The position numbers and the translations under genes are program-made. DNA of 64,000 nucleotides from Aphrophora alni (Eukaryota > Arthropoda > Insecta > Hemiptera > Aphrophoridae), in NCBI GenBank assembly GCA_963513935.1, contig OY740769.1, forward strand, positions 75,550,261-75,614,260, written 5' to 3'. The notes under the pieces were generated by a model, which had not been told where the DNA came from, made no database searches, and saw only the letters and a program-made list of their open reading frames with translations. Shown here piece by piece: positions 50,666 through 62,597 of this stretch (its first letter is position 1; each line of letters begins with the position of its first letter).

Positions 50666-50835
50666 AGAGGTTACCTTACCGAATCAACGTAAGAAACGTC
50701 ATAAAAATAAAATAAGTAAATAAATATTAACAATTATTCCAAAATGTTAAAATATACTTTTTATAATTTAATTTTTTTAATGAACCAAATGATAAAAAGG
50801 TTCAGTAACATTTCCTCAGTATCATGAATGAGTAA

Positions 50836-50890
<55 letters not shown>
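50666..50890. repeat. AT-rich spacer ending in (TACA)n(TA)n
   Basis: A short non-coding spacer, then TACATACA and (TA)n from about 50836 to 50890. This forms the left outer part of the palindrome. Confidence 0.8.
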
Positions 50891-50895
<5 letters not shown>

Positions 50896-51182
50896 TACAC
50901 TGATGACCGACGGTACTTGATAGAATTCCATTTTAACAAATAAAACACAATTTTTCTTTTGTAAAATTCTATAATTTATTAGGTCTAGCCGACCATGGTT
51001 TCGCCAGTTACGGCATTGACGAGGCTCTTACAAGACAGCCAATCTTGTAAGAGCCTCGTCAATGCCGTAACTGGCGAAACCATGGTCGGCTAGACCTAAT
51101 AAATTATAGAATTTTACAAAAGAAAAATTGTGTTTTATTTGTTAAAATGGAATTCTATCAAGTACCGTCGGTCATCAGTGTA

Positions 51183-51187
<5 letters not shown>
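50891..51187. repeat. Perfect 145-bp-arm palindrome (foldback)
   Basis: Left arm 50891-51035 and right arm 51043-51187 are exact reverse complements with a 7-bp loop (cagccaa). TA tracts lie outside both arms and extend the symmetry to about 365 bp. The arms contain GC-rich words (gaccgacggtac, gacgaggctctta, ccatggtttcgcc). The right arm carries GCC-GTAACT-GGC then GAAACCATGGTC (51064-51087), like stem II and stem III of a hammerhead, but lacks the CUGANGA core. There is no coding. It could be a young foldback element, an inverted duplication of a longer repeat's end, or an assembly artefact. Confidence 0.95.

Positions 51188-51220
<33 letters not shown>
51188..51220. repeat. (TA)n microsatellite, right of palindrome
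   Basis: About 33 bp of TA, mirroring the left outer tract. Confidence 0.9.
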
Positions 51221-52230
51221 CTTTACAAAAGTTTTATATTAAGAATAACAAAAGATTCTATTATTTTTGTATAAAACGGACCAATAAGAAAAATTCTTTC
51301 ACATACATATTCATTATATTTCATAGTGACAATTTAAAAATAAATAATATGAAAAACAGATTATTTACATTTTATCTAAGCCCATTATATGTGCATAGGT
51401 TAAGAGTAAGACTACAAAATCACGTTAAAACTGTGATTTACATTAAATCACAGTTTATTGTAATTAAGTCAATGAAGTTTTACTTAATTTCAATGAGCTG
51501 CCATTTTGTACTGGGTTGAGATAGAAAGCTCTAGTTTCCACTCTTCTTCTTCTTTAATCAAGGACATTAAAATGAGGTGTCACTTAATGGGTCTTTATAT
51601 TTAAAAATTTTGAGCTGCCCCCCAAAAATCCCATTTTGGGGAAATGGGCAAAGTTGTAATAGTGGCTAAAAAGTTCACTTTTATTTCCTAGAAAGGTGTT
51701 CTGAGTTTCATTTTTCTATCTTTATCCATTTAAAATTTAACAGGGTGTATCCATACTTTTGACTCATACTGTATATAACCTTGTATAATATGCAATTGTT
51801 TTTTTTTTTTTTAGTTAAAACTTTGTACCATGGAGGTGGAATTAATGTAGTTGGTTGCTGAATAGACGAATGGCTTTCAATAATATCATTGTTATTGGTT
51901 TTCATGTCGAATCTGTTTTGAACAAGTTTTAGAACAGTAAAATTAAAATTTAGGATATGATATATTTAGATGAAGTACTCTGATCTGAAATTTAGGGATT
52001 AGGTTGAATTGTGGCTATTTATTAAGATATTATTTCTAAAAGTCTTTAATATTAGTTAGTCTAATAACTTATCGATACAAAACGAAATATGCCTAAATTC
52101 TTTTTTTCACTGCAGCTGAAAAATTGGAGTATAAAAACAAACAAAAATGTCTCAAAATTATGTGAAAAATCTAAAACCATTATACAAAATAAGTAATTCA
52201 AAATTCAAATTTGGCCTCCATATTGCAAAT
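51221..52230. other. AT-rich non-coding stretch
   Basis: Contains CCCCAAAAATCCCATTTTGGGG (about 51619-51641), a small inverted repeat. It also holds an orphan mariner-type end (ACAGGGTGTATCC, 51740-51752, then acttttgactcatactgta) whose partner I could not find. No gene. Confidence 0.4.
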
Positions 52231-52239
52231 AATTAGGAT

Positions 52240-52440
52240 GGTATTTAACAAAATCCATAATAAAAATTCAGGGGAGTTGCCATTTGATTTTTTTAAATAC
52301 ATATGTGAATACATACACAGGGTGATTGATACAATTCTGTCAGTTTTTTATTTGAAAAGTATTAGATATAATAAAAAAAAAAGCGAAATTAGTAACTCCC
52401 CTGAATTGTATTTTGTCTCATATGGGGGCTTTAAAATTTT
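52240..52440. repeat. Small foldback sequence
   Basis: TTCAGGGGAGTT (52267-52278) and AACTCCCCTGAA (52394-52405) are exact inverse copies. Looser complementarity continues outwards (ccataataaaaa versus ttttgtctcatatgg). The loop carries ACAGGGTGATTG (52317-52328), another mariner-like end motif. It is probably a decayed MITE or nested insertion; ends are not defined. Confidence 0.4.
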
Positions 52441-55400
52441 ATCCAATAGTCAATTTTTTTTAATATGGCAGCCAACTTCAATTTTTTTAGAAATACCTAC
52501 GCAAACTAACCTAAATGTTTAGTAGCTAAAAAGGCAAAACGCAGAGAAAAACAAGATTTTAGTGAAAACTCGATTTTTTGTACTTCTAACCAATGAACCG
52601 AGGAGAATGAATTTGGTACTTAACTTGATTATGAAACCAAAGTACTACTTACTACTTTCAAATAAAACAATTTCCAGACGTGTTTACAATGAAAATATCT
52701 TGATAAAATTCTTATTTTGTAATAAATTGAATACCTTCACTAAAGGTACCTCCTACATTTGGACAGTTGTAACGTGTTTGAATAACAACACTTAACCTTT
52801 TATTGTAATTGATTATTTATAAGCAGATAGTTTATTGTTGAATAATTGATTATAATTATGACGACCACAGCCACAGAGAGTGGTATTGATTGGTAACAAT
52901 GTCTGGCTATGAAGAGCAATTGGCCCAATATATCTATTAAATACATTGTTGTACAATTTATTATAATTTTATAAAAATATCTCTAGCTCTTCAATCTTCA
53001 CGTTTACCAAAAAATGTCCAGAACAATGTCTTAAAATATCGTATTATAATTTAAACTTAAATATCATGTCAAGAAATAGATACCTGTGTGTTCTAATAAA
53101 GATTAAATCGAGAAAGAAATTAGAATAAAACATTATTAAAACGTAATAAACACACTGTATTGTGTAATAGAGTTGAAGTTATATAACCGAGGCCCTTCAG
53201 TAACAGCAAAAATATAAATTAGATGTAATGCAATATAGGCCCAAACTGGTCACCATTTTTTATAATAATTTGTTTGTAATAAAAATAATGTAATAATATA
53301 ATAATGAAGAATAATGTAATGTAATAATACGTGTATGTCTAGTCAGGTGATGATGGTGGCAGTTTTCTGAGACTCTGGCGACCAATCCACTTTTCACGAA
53401 ACTTCAGGTTTAATAATTCTCGATAGTAGTTTATATCCACTGGCATATAATGGCTGACTGCTCGTGAGGTTATTGAATAAAATGGTCCTTGTTATAAAAG
53501 ACATAGACATCATCATACTCCCGTGTAATTAAGGATTGTGAGTGTTCTCCAACATATTCTTGTAAACATCAACAGTCAAATTTAAAGAAAAGAAGAATAA
53601 TGGGATTAAAGAGAAAGTTACAGCTCAGACAATCCCAAAATGCTGTTATGTGGTAAGGTGGGGATAATAATGTAACACTATTATTACCGTTTAGAGCTCG
53701 GGTCAACTTAAGGTAAAATTCACTTGGACCTAAAGTTCTTTTTTCATTTAATAAAATTTCACAGAACGCCGGTCAAGGTTAATCCCTAGATCAATATCTC
53801 AGGAGATACCAATTCAAACCAGGACGACGTTAGAACTAGTACAAGGACATCGTAAAGTTTTTTACCTTGGAATTTCTTCAGATTATACATAAAAGTTTCA
53901 GCTGCAAAAAAAATGGAATGTTTGTGTTCGCTTATATTAACTGGTTCATCACATATTTATTTCTGTCATTTACGTAACCTGTTTTTTAAAAAAATTTTAA
54001 ATTCATCTACGAACAGTTTCATCGTTCTATATTGATTATCAAAATGTGAATTCTATAATTACTAATATAAATTATTTGTAATATAAAACGTAGTAGTTTC
54101 ATTATGAGATATTTTTGTAGACTCTAACCCACCAGGTAGAAGTTCTCTCTATTACATAGATTAACTTTAAAATTACATATTACAAATGACATGCTTTATG
54201 TTGCTATAAAATCTCACAAAATGTTATGAATAACATTTATAATTCTGTCAGAGTAAATTTATAAAGAAAATAATTCGTTATCGGGGAAATACGTCATTAT
54301 TTGGTTAGTCTAGACGAATAACAATTATCTCATGGGTTAATTGTTTAGGTAAATAAAATACTGTTACATTGTCACTGACAGAAACAAAAAATTAGTTTAG
54401 GGTAAGTTTAATTAGTTAATTTAACAAATACAGTCTATCCAAAAATAATAGTAGACTGTCTACCAACTAAAATTAACAACATCTGAAGCCCCGCTCAGCT
54501 CGTTTATCAAATAAAGAAATTTAATGAACAATGTTTATCTAGCAGTAATATTTGTCAAGCCAAATAGTAAAATGTGTTATGATTACTATAACAAAGAAAA
54601 CTGGTTCTTATAAACGATTCACGTTTCTTAAACTATGGATAAAAATAGCATGCATTTCGTGATCAACGTAAGTACATAAAATTCAGTTTCTGCGGCGAGG
54701 AAATCAAAAATTGTTAAATGCATGACTCTTTCCAGACAGAATCTCAAGATGAAGGCCGGAGAGTGATGCCGCCTTGGGGAAATCTTTGGGTTCAACCTAA
54801 AGTGCTCCTTTCTATTAGGATATAAGTAATTGAACGGATCAACAATAAATTATAAAAGTGTTTATGTTAAAGTCTTGTATTCACCACAACCGTATATTTG
54901 TTCAAAATAAACACTGAATTAGTTTAATACTAATTTTATGTTTGTATATTTTTAAACTTTCCTCCAATAATGGTAATTGTTTGTTTGAAAAATATTTTAA
55001 TAACAACATACTTTTTATGTGTTGGAGTTAGTGTTTCTTGTTCTATTATTTTAAGTGTTTGTTTTAAACGTTCATTGCGTTTTTAATTTTACATATTATT
55101 TTGTTTTCATATTAAACCAATTGCAGGGTTTGTTCTGTCAGAAAGGTTTTTCCTACTTTGACTGTTATTTTTACATTTGTGGTTCTGAAAAGTGTTTTGA
55201 ATATTTTTATATTTTGAATCCAGTATATGTGGGAACGGGTTATTTTGTGATTTCTTCTGTTGTTTGTATTAAAAGTGAGTTATATTCACATTTGAAATAT
55301 TTAATATCTTTGTATTTTATTCTATCACATCCATTCTCTTCAGCTATTTCATAAATAAGTAATAAAAGTTTCATTTTCTCTCTCATTGTTGCAAATATGT

Positions 55401-58400
55401 CTCATTTTGTAAATTTATAGCCTATGCAACTGTCTATGATATTATGGTTGGTTGGTACTATTTGATAGTTTATTTAGTTCTAATCGCGTTTCTAATTTTA
55501 AAGTTTTTTGATGTTGTGAGATCTAACTAATTTGTTTATGTTTTAGCTTCATATTTAATGTTATCTTGTCATTATTATATTTTTTATAATATTATAAAAT
55601 TTAGTTAATTATTGTTTATCCAAACAGATCTATATCTACTTCCATTTATTTACCAACTACTACATTATTTAGGTGATATATATCAAGATTAATTCAGATT
55701 AAAATATATAGGGTGTTTACAGATATTATTCACCTAAATATATGATGACTTCACAGCTAATACTTTGTTTTGTTTGTGTTGTTTCTTGGTAGACCAGTAT
55801 TTTATATGAATTTTGATATTTTGGCACATAATAGCATAAGTATGATTGAATCGAATTTTTCATTAACACGGTATAATATATTTTTGTGTATTTTGAAAAT
55901 TATTAATCATTTTGTTTTGTAATTAAGAGTTAGGTAACTGATATCGTTGGGGTTTTGAATAGCTTCTTCTCTTTCTTCCCCCAGGCCTTGGCATTGTCAA
56001 TTCAATGTTAGTAGAAATAATTGTAGACTGGACAAATTTGTAAGAAGTTTCATTGTTGATTGTGACTCTAGATACTCTGAATCCAAAAAATTATATACGT
56101 ATTTCAGGTAAGATAATAATATATATTACTAATATTTTCAAAATTAGGATTTTTTTTTAAACATAAAACCTTGACTGGTTAAATTTTAGGTACAATTTTA
56201 TTATCAAATCTTCTGTTCATTATACAACTTCTGAAATTTAGAGTGTGAAAAATACAGTGTTGTTATAATTATTATAAAAAATCCTTTTTATGTAAAGTTT
56301 ATTTTTATAGGATCATAAATGTCGTACAATGAGTAGTTGGAGGAAAATGAAGTAAGGTTATTGTCAACAGCGATGAAAATGTTATCAACGAAAGTAACCT
56401 CGAATCCAAAAGTGAATAGTTTGCACTCGAAGCAGCCGAATTAGAACCGTACAAAGTTTGAAAACAAAGAATATGTCGGGAGAGAAAAATGATCGTAATT
56501 TAACAATAACAAGTTCAGGATGTGATGTTTTGAAGCATATTATTTAAATAGTTTAACTATTTATTTGATGACATTCAACTAAAAGTAAGTTATTTATTAA
56601 AACTTACTGTATATGAAAATTATAATCTCACATTTACATACTATAATAAAAATGCTTTATTACAACATTAGTTTATCCCTGGATTATCTGTAGCATATTT
56701 TTAATATCCAATTAATTAATTCTGTAGAGTAAGATGGAAAAATGAAAATATAGAAGGAGTGCAAAGGGCGTGTACAAAATCGTTTTGTGAATTAAAATAC
56801 GGAAACTTGAAGAGATGAAATTTTTTAAGTATTTTAAATTTTTTTTTAAACTAATGAGCAAGAGTTAAATATGATGCATGCCTGAATATATTTTCATTCC
56901 TTCATTTATTAATGAAATTTCAATGTATTTAAAAACACTTAGTAAAATTTTACATAGTTTTTAAAATATATTTTCTCTGAACCTCCCAGAAACAAAAAAA
57001 AATAAACAAAAACACAGTAACATATTTATAATTTGTAAACACAATATTTATTGAAACCACTATTTTAATAAAACTTGCCTAGTAATAGTTGGCTAGTTAC
57101 ATCATTGTCAAGGCAACTTAACACACTAAAGGAAAAAGTTCACAAACCTATATTACAAAAGTTGGATATTCCCCATTATTAACCTAGTGTGGATAGGAAG
57201 GAGGAAGGTTAGGTTATTATCTGGACAAATGTTTAAGGAGTAGGGAACTACTTAAATATATTTCCTCATTTAAAAACCATTTATTCTACTAACCACTTTA
57301 TTTATTTCTAAATTTTCTGAATAATTTAATGTATTTTACAAATTGAATATTTGTAAACTAATAAAATTTGTATTTGAACTAAAATTCGAAATGTAAAGTA
57401 TTTTTAAGTAGTTAGCAAAACTAGAGTCATCATAGATAGCTGAATATGTATTTGATTGTTCCCAACTCTATATATTACATGTTTGTTTTTTTTAAATTAA
57501 TGTTTAGTCATTATGACGTACAATTCAACAGTTCGATTTTAGTGTCTTGAATCTATTCCTCCAAAATCCGTATCTGTTATCATTCATCATTCTGTACAAT
57601 ATGAAATGTAACATATATTAGAATAATTGAACAACTTTTTATTTGAGTTAAAAATATAAGAATTACATATACAAACATTTAAACTCTACATTTAGGAATG
57701 TATTTTTGTACTGTACGGTACGTAAAATTGTATTCAGACGAAATCCACGTCTTTAGGGAATTTTATATTCTATTGGGGGCATTTTCAAGTAATGACACAT
57801 CGTGGAAATCTTTGAGCTCACTCTAGAGTGTCTAGAATTACGTCTTGAGTTTAGAGGGCGTTTCTACTAGTGTCGTTGAGAATACATCGGGTTAGTGAAA
57901 AAGAGTAGCTATAAATAAAATAAATAAATGCTCACAGCCTAGGTGTACATGCTTACATAAAATGATACTAGCTTAATTTGTGTCTCGCCAATAACCAAAA
58001 CAGAATTAAATAATTTATTTTGAGGTATTTCTATGGTACTAAGTTGTGTGAGACTTCAAAATAATTGCCTTTGTAATAATATTATTTTAAAAGGGAACAA
58101 TATTTTGTATGGATGATCAGAATTGAAAACAATACAGAATTTGACAAATATTTGAAAAAAAAAACTTATAATTATTTCCTTTTTATTTTAATATCGAATT
58201 TTTAGAGTGTCAATTTGTTTTAGGTTCACCTATTCATTATTTTAAAACAAATATACAAATATTATTGTTGTAAAAATATATATATATATATGTATATATA
58301 CACATCCTTATTTGTCCATACAGGTAGTATAATTGGATTTACGAAATTGTTAATAAATTTTATTTCTAATATGATACTTATTCAAAACAAAATACATGAT

Positions 58401-61400
58401 AAATTAAAATAAGTTACATACGAATTTGTTTCTAATGAATAACATGTTCAGTGTAACCCCCAGTTCTGTATAACTTTTGTAAGTGGACTCTTGCGTCAGA
58501 GACAATTCTGTGACGGAGATCTTTTATTACGAGATTATAAAAGCTCACAATCATTCTTCTAATATCCATAATCGATCTTGTTTATTGTCAAACAAGGATT
58601 CCTAAATTAAATACCTCATATCCCGGGCTGTTTGAAGGCCACACATCCGCAAAGTCTTCGTCATCTGACATCAATAGATTAGCAATACTTGAATACAATA
58701 AATCCAAAACACGTTGACTGTAAAAGGCTGAGCTTCTTTTTATATAAATCACTGGTTGTAAACTGATAAGCCAAATGTCAGTAAAAAGTCAAGTCTTATC
58801 ATAGATAAGTGCTTAAAATAGCAGTGTTTACAGCTTACAGTTCCATCAAAACATCGAAAAAACTCAATAGCGGCACATTGTAACCCACAAAGAAAACTTT
58901 TAATCATAGTTAACTGTTTGATGGATCGTACTTTTTCATTTCAATGATTTGTTTATCATCAGAACCTTTTTAATGAAAGTGGGCGTAATCTACAAACCAA
59001 ATATTGTGAAAGACGACTTTTTCATAAGGAAGTTAGTCAGTAAATTGTAGCCTTCTGATTGACAACACAGTGAGATAGAAATGAAAGATCTTTTGAAGAG
59101 ACCGACATTTGATGTATAGTCCCACAGAGAATCGTCTTGTTAATGTATTCTGTTTCTGAGACGTTACTATCGGAGCTTCTATGTATTCCATAACATTGTT
59201 TCTTTCATATAACAATTAATTCAATCAACTGGGAAAATACATTGTATGTCATTTCATGCATTACACCCTATATGTTGGAAGGCATATAATAACAGCTGAT
59301 CAGTAATTATAAGGTGTGGTAATTGATTTGTATAATAATTTATATAGTTATGAATAATTATACTAACTAAATATTTTGTTAGGCTAACGAGTTTACATAC
59401 TATACAAAACTAGTAATATTCATATATGCGTCATCTTCTTGATCAGCATTTATAAAGTATTGTATATTATTATTTATATGCTACACATATTTTGTGTTTG
59501 TGGATATCTACCAAGGTCAGTGTATGTCAGCCACTTAAATTGAAATAAGGCTATATATATAACAGTTCTGATATAAATGGTTAGTGATTATGCTACTATG
59601 TTACGGTTATAATTTATTACAATTGTTCCTCTAAGTTAAGATATTTAATGTATTTAATCACCTTCTACAATATCTCCACAAAAATCTGACATAAGTGGGA
59701 TACGTTAAAGTTTGGTAAAGTTCTGATCTTTCTAGAAAGTTGTAACTTTGTTACCAAATGTTAGAAAGAGCTTGCTTTTACTAATCACTTACAATAAATC
59801 TGTTAGAAGAAAGTTTTGTTGAACGTAGGGGTAATTTCTTTCCATTACCTTAATTTCACTTTAATAAAACTGTAAAAGATATATAGTTTTACATTATCTT
59901 TTGTTTTTACGGATAAATTAAATTGATTAAATATGTATTAACCAATTTACGGATTCTCATTGAAATTACATTATTTCTGAGGCAGAATTAAGATAATTAT
60001 TATGTTTTTATTTATTATATTTTAACTCTTTTTATAGTTACATATTATTTAGTTTTGATAGAACAATTAGGTATACAGGATGATAAAAAATTCCACTGCG
60101 ATATTTTAGGAGATAAAATAAGAAAAAAATTATATAAAACATAGGTCCGGAAACGCTTCATTTCCATCTGTCGGCCATTTTGTGTTAAAAACAAATTAAT
60201 GATAACTTTTGAAATTAGTGTTTATATGAGTTTAAATTTGGTAAACTCACTGTTTATACTTTTTTTAATCACTATACCAAGGTATAAAACTTTACAAATA
60301 TCTCGGGCACTGTATATTTTACGATTATTTTAGAAGAGACTAAATATTTATATTTTTTAATTGCAAATAAAATGGGTATTTTATTTTTTCTGAACTTGAA
60401 AAATAATCAAGTTATCGTCAAAACACTTACAATGACAAAAATTGGCAATTGTCATGAAAACGCAAAACATTACTATAGGCCTATTAGTTATTTCTTATTA
60501 TACAGTGTATTTAATAACTTATTCTAAAAAGAAACATTTTTGTTTCTATTACTTAGTATAAGATTCGATATAAAATTCGACTTTAACTTATTTAAAACGT
60601 TAACATTTTCTTCATTACAGACTTTTTATGAGAAAAATCGAGTTATGAGAAACTTGCTTCTCTTATTATGAATATCGCCAAAGTGCATCTTTAAATTATA
60701 TTTATTCTTTATATTTCTTCTTTATTATTTGATCTTTAAATTATAATTAAACCTATTACAATCCATCAATTTCCGATTGTGTTGATATTTATCAATTAGG
60801 TGTTCAATTGCAGTTCTGTTCATTGTTATAAGTAAATTCTAGCCACGAGCAATTAATTATGGGTTATGTAATTATTGAGCGAAAGAGTTTCTATAACTTA
60901 CTAGAGCAGCGAATGTGGAAAATGAAGTACGAGTTTGGCTATCGGTGTTTATTTCTAATTTTATTTCCGTTCATTTCCGTTCTGTCTTCTACCTGTTAGA
61001 ACTACTACCTGTTGCTGTTGCTGTCTCTCAGGAGGTCTCTACTAGTATTAGTAGTCACAAAAAAAAACTGAATTCTATGTTACCAGTCAAACAATTAATT
61101 CTAATGTAGATTCAAAATAATGCTTAGATGGTCAGTAAATACAAAACCTTCTGCTGTTTACATGGGAATGTTTAAAGCACGATAACAATATTTTAATATT
61201 CATCCTATTAGAAGTAATATACATGGTGTTCAAAAGAATCAGAACGGCATTTAATGTTTTGAACCATTGCAGATTAAGCAATAAAACTTTGCAAATCATT
61301 ACTTCACCATAAATTCCACTTTTTGAAATAACTATCAATTTTTTATCACCTTATGGGAACAGCCCGTAGGGAGAAGGAAGAAAATGTTAAATTAGAGCAT

Positions 61401-61900
61401 AGGTCAATTTTCAGATCATATTAAAGGTCTCTGTTAGGAGAATCCAATGCCGTAAATCCGACCTCTATGGTTAAACATACAGAAGTTTAAAGTTACAATG
61501 TAGGGGTTGATGAAAATGGCTTAGGTTTCTTAGTAGGTTTGAGTTACATAAGTAAAACCCCGACAATCTTCAATGGATGTAAGGAACAAAATTATCTGGA
61601 TAGTGAGTGGAATCATTTGAATTTTCTGGATAGCTTTATGTAACACTCCAATGGGAACGATTTACGCGGAGGACGGAGAAAAATGTTAATGTTAGCCTAG
61701 AGCCACCAGTACATAAAAAATAAGTACTATTTTAGTAAACCATGTTTAAAAATAACAACTTTCAATAATTATCATAGTTATGGTTATCGTTGCAGTTTCT
61801 TTCTGCAGTTTGGGAGTGATCTAAGCTGTTGTAGTAGCCATCCATAACGCAGTAGATATACATGTCGCTGTATTTAGTATTCGGTGTTAAGTCGTTTATG
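52441..61900. other. AT-rich non-coding stretch
   Basis: No gene seen. It holds a (TA)n at 58277-58300, a GGGTGTTTAC spot at 55711-55720, and an ACAGGATGATAAAA motif near 60075 followed by a patch (60140-60190) ending cggccattttgtgtt that looks like repeat sequence. ACATGGTGTTCAAAAG near 61220 could be the outer end of the mariner-like element below, but no inverse copy was found. Confidence 0.4.
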
Positions 61901-62597
61901 TTATTGGGCTTGGTTTGACAAGTTTTGTTTTTTAATAAAAGTCCTGAAAGAGTAATCTAAAGGGGACAGGGTCTGGTGACCAGCAGGCCATTCAATTGGT
62001 CCTCTCCAACCGATCCAAAGTTCTGGAAAGGTTTGGTCCAAAAAAATACGTACATCTATCGCATAGTGAGGGTACGCATTATTTTGTTGGAATGAAAGGG
62101 AGTTTAAATTTAATCCCTCTACATTCATGACGGCTGGAATAATTCTGGTAACCAACTTGTGGTGATACATTTATCCATTAAAATTACCACCAATAATTAA
62201 AGGACCAATAATAAATAATATATTATATTACAATTTCACCTTTTGGGGATGATGATTTTTGGCATCCGGCATCCATTCACAGTTTGTATCAGCCCAGTAG
62301 CTATTGTTATGTCGATTCACATTTCCAAACATTACGCAGCACACAACTTTTAATTACGGATATTCAATGAATGATTGAAGCCACCTCATAAGAAGTTGCA
62401 GATTTAGATCTACCACTGTGTGGATGATCTTTTACAATTCCACTTTATTCGAACCGACGGACTGTGGTGTAAACTTTTTGAAATTCTCTTCTTAAACATA
62501 ACATAAAATAAAACAGCCCCTCTTTGTAAGATCGCTCCAGATCGCCATATCCTCTTATAATCAGAACATTAGTTCTTATAGTTTCAGTTAATTCCAT
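61901..62597 (-). pseudogene. Mariner-like (DUF4817/DDE_3-type) transposase relic
   Basis: Reading down the minus strand from 62597: an N-terminal helix-turn-helix remnant (REFQKVYTTVRRFE, stop, SGIVKDHPHSGRSKSA), a short segment with a stop and a large missing part, then YWADTNCEWMPDAKN. Next, IIGPLIIGGNFNG leads into the catalytic C-terminal half: LSFQQNNAYPHYAIDVRIFL, FPELWIGWRGPIEWPAGHQT and LSPLDYSF. This resembles the abundant insect transposase family with QQDGAPPHY and RSPDLSPLD motifs. The catalytic Asp of QQDGA is replaced by Asn (QQNNA), and the first catalytic Asp region appears deleted. The third Asp (SPLD) remains. Stops and frame changes make it non-functional. Confidence 0.82.

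Noticed and set aside
50891..51187. microRNA precursor
   Set aside because: Arms are far too long and perfectly paired for a canonical precursor; foldback or artefact is more likely.
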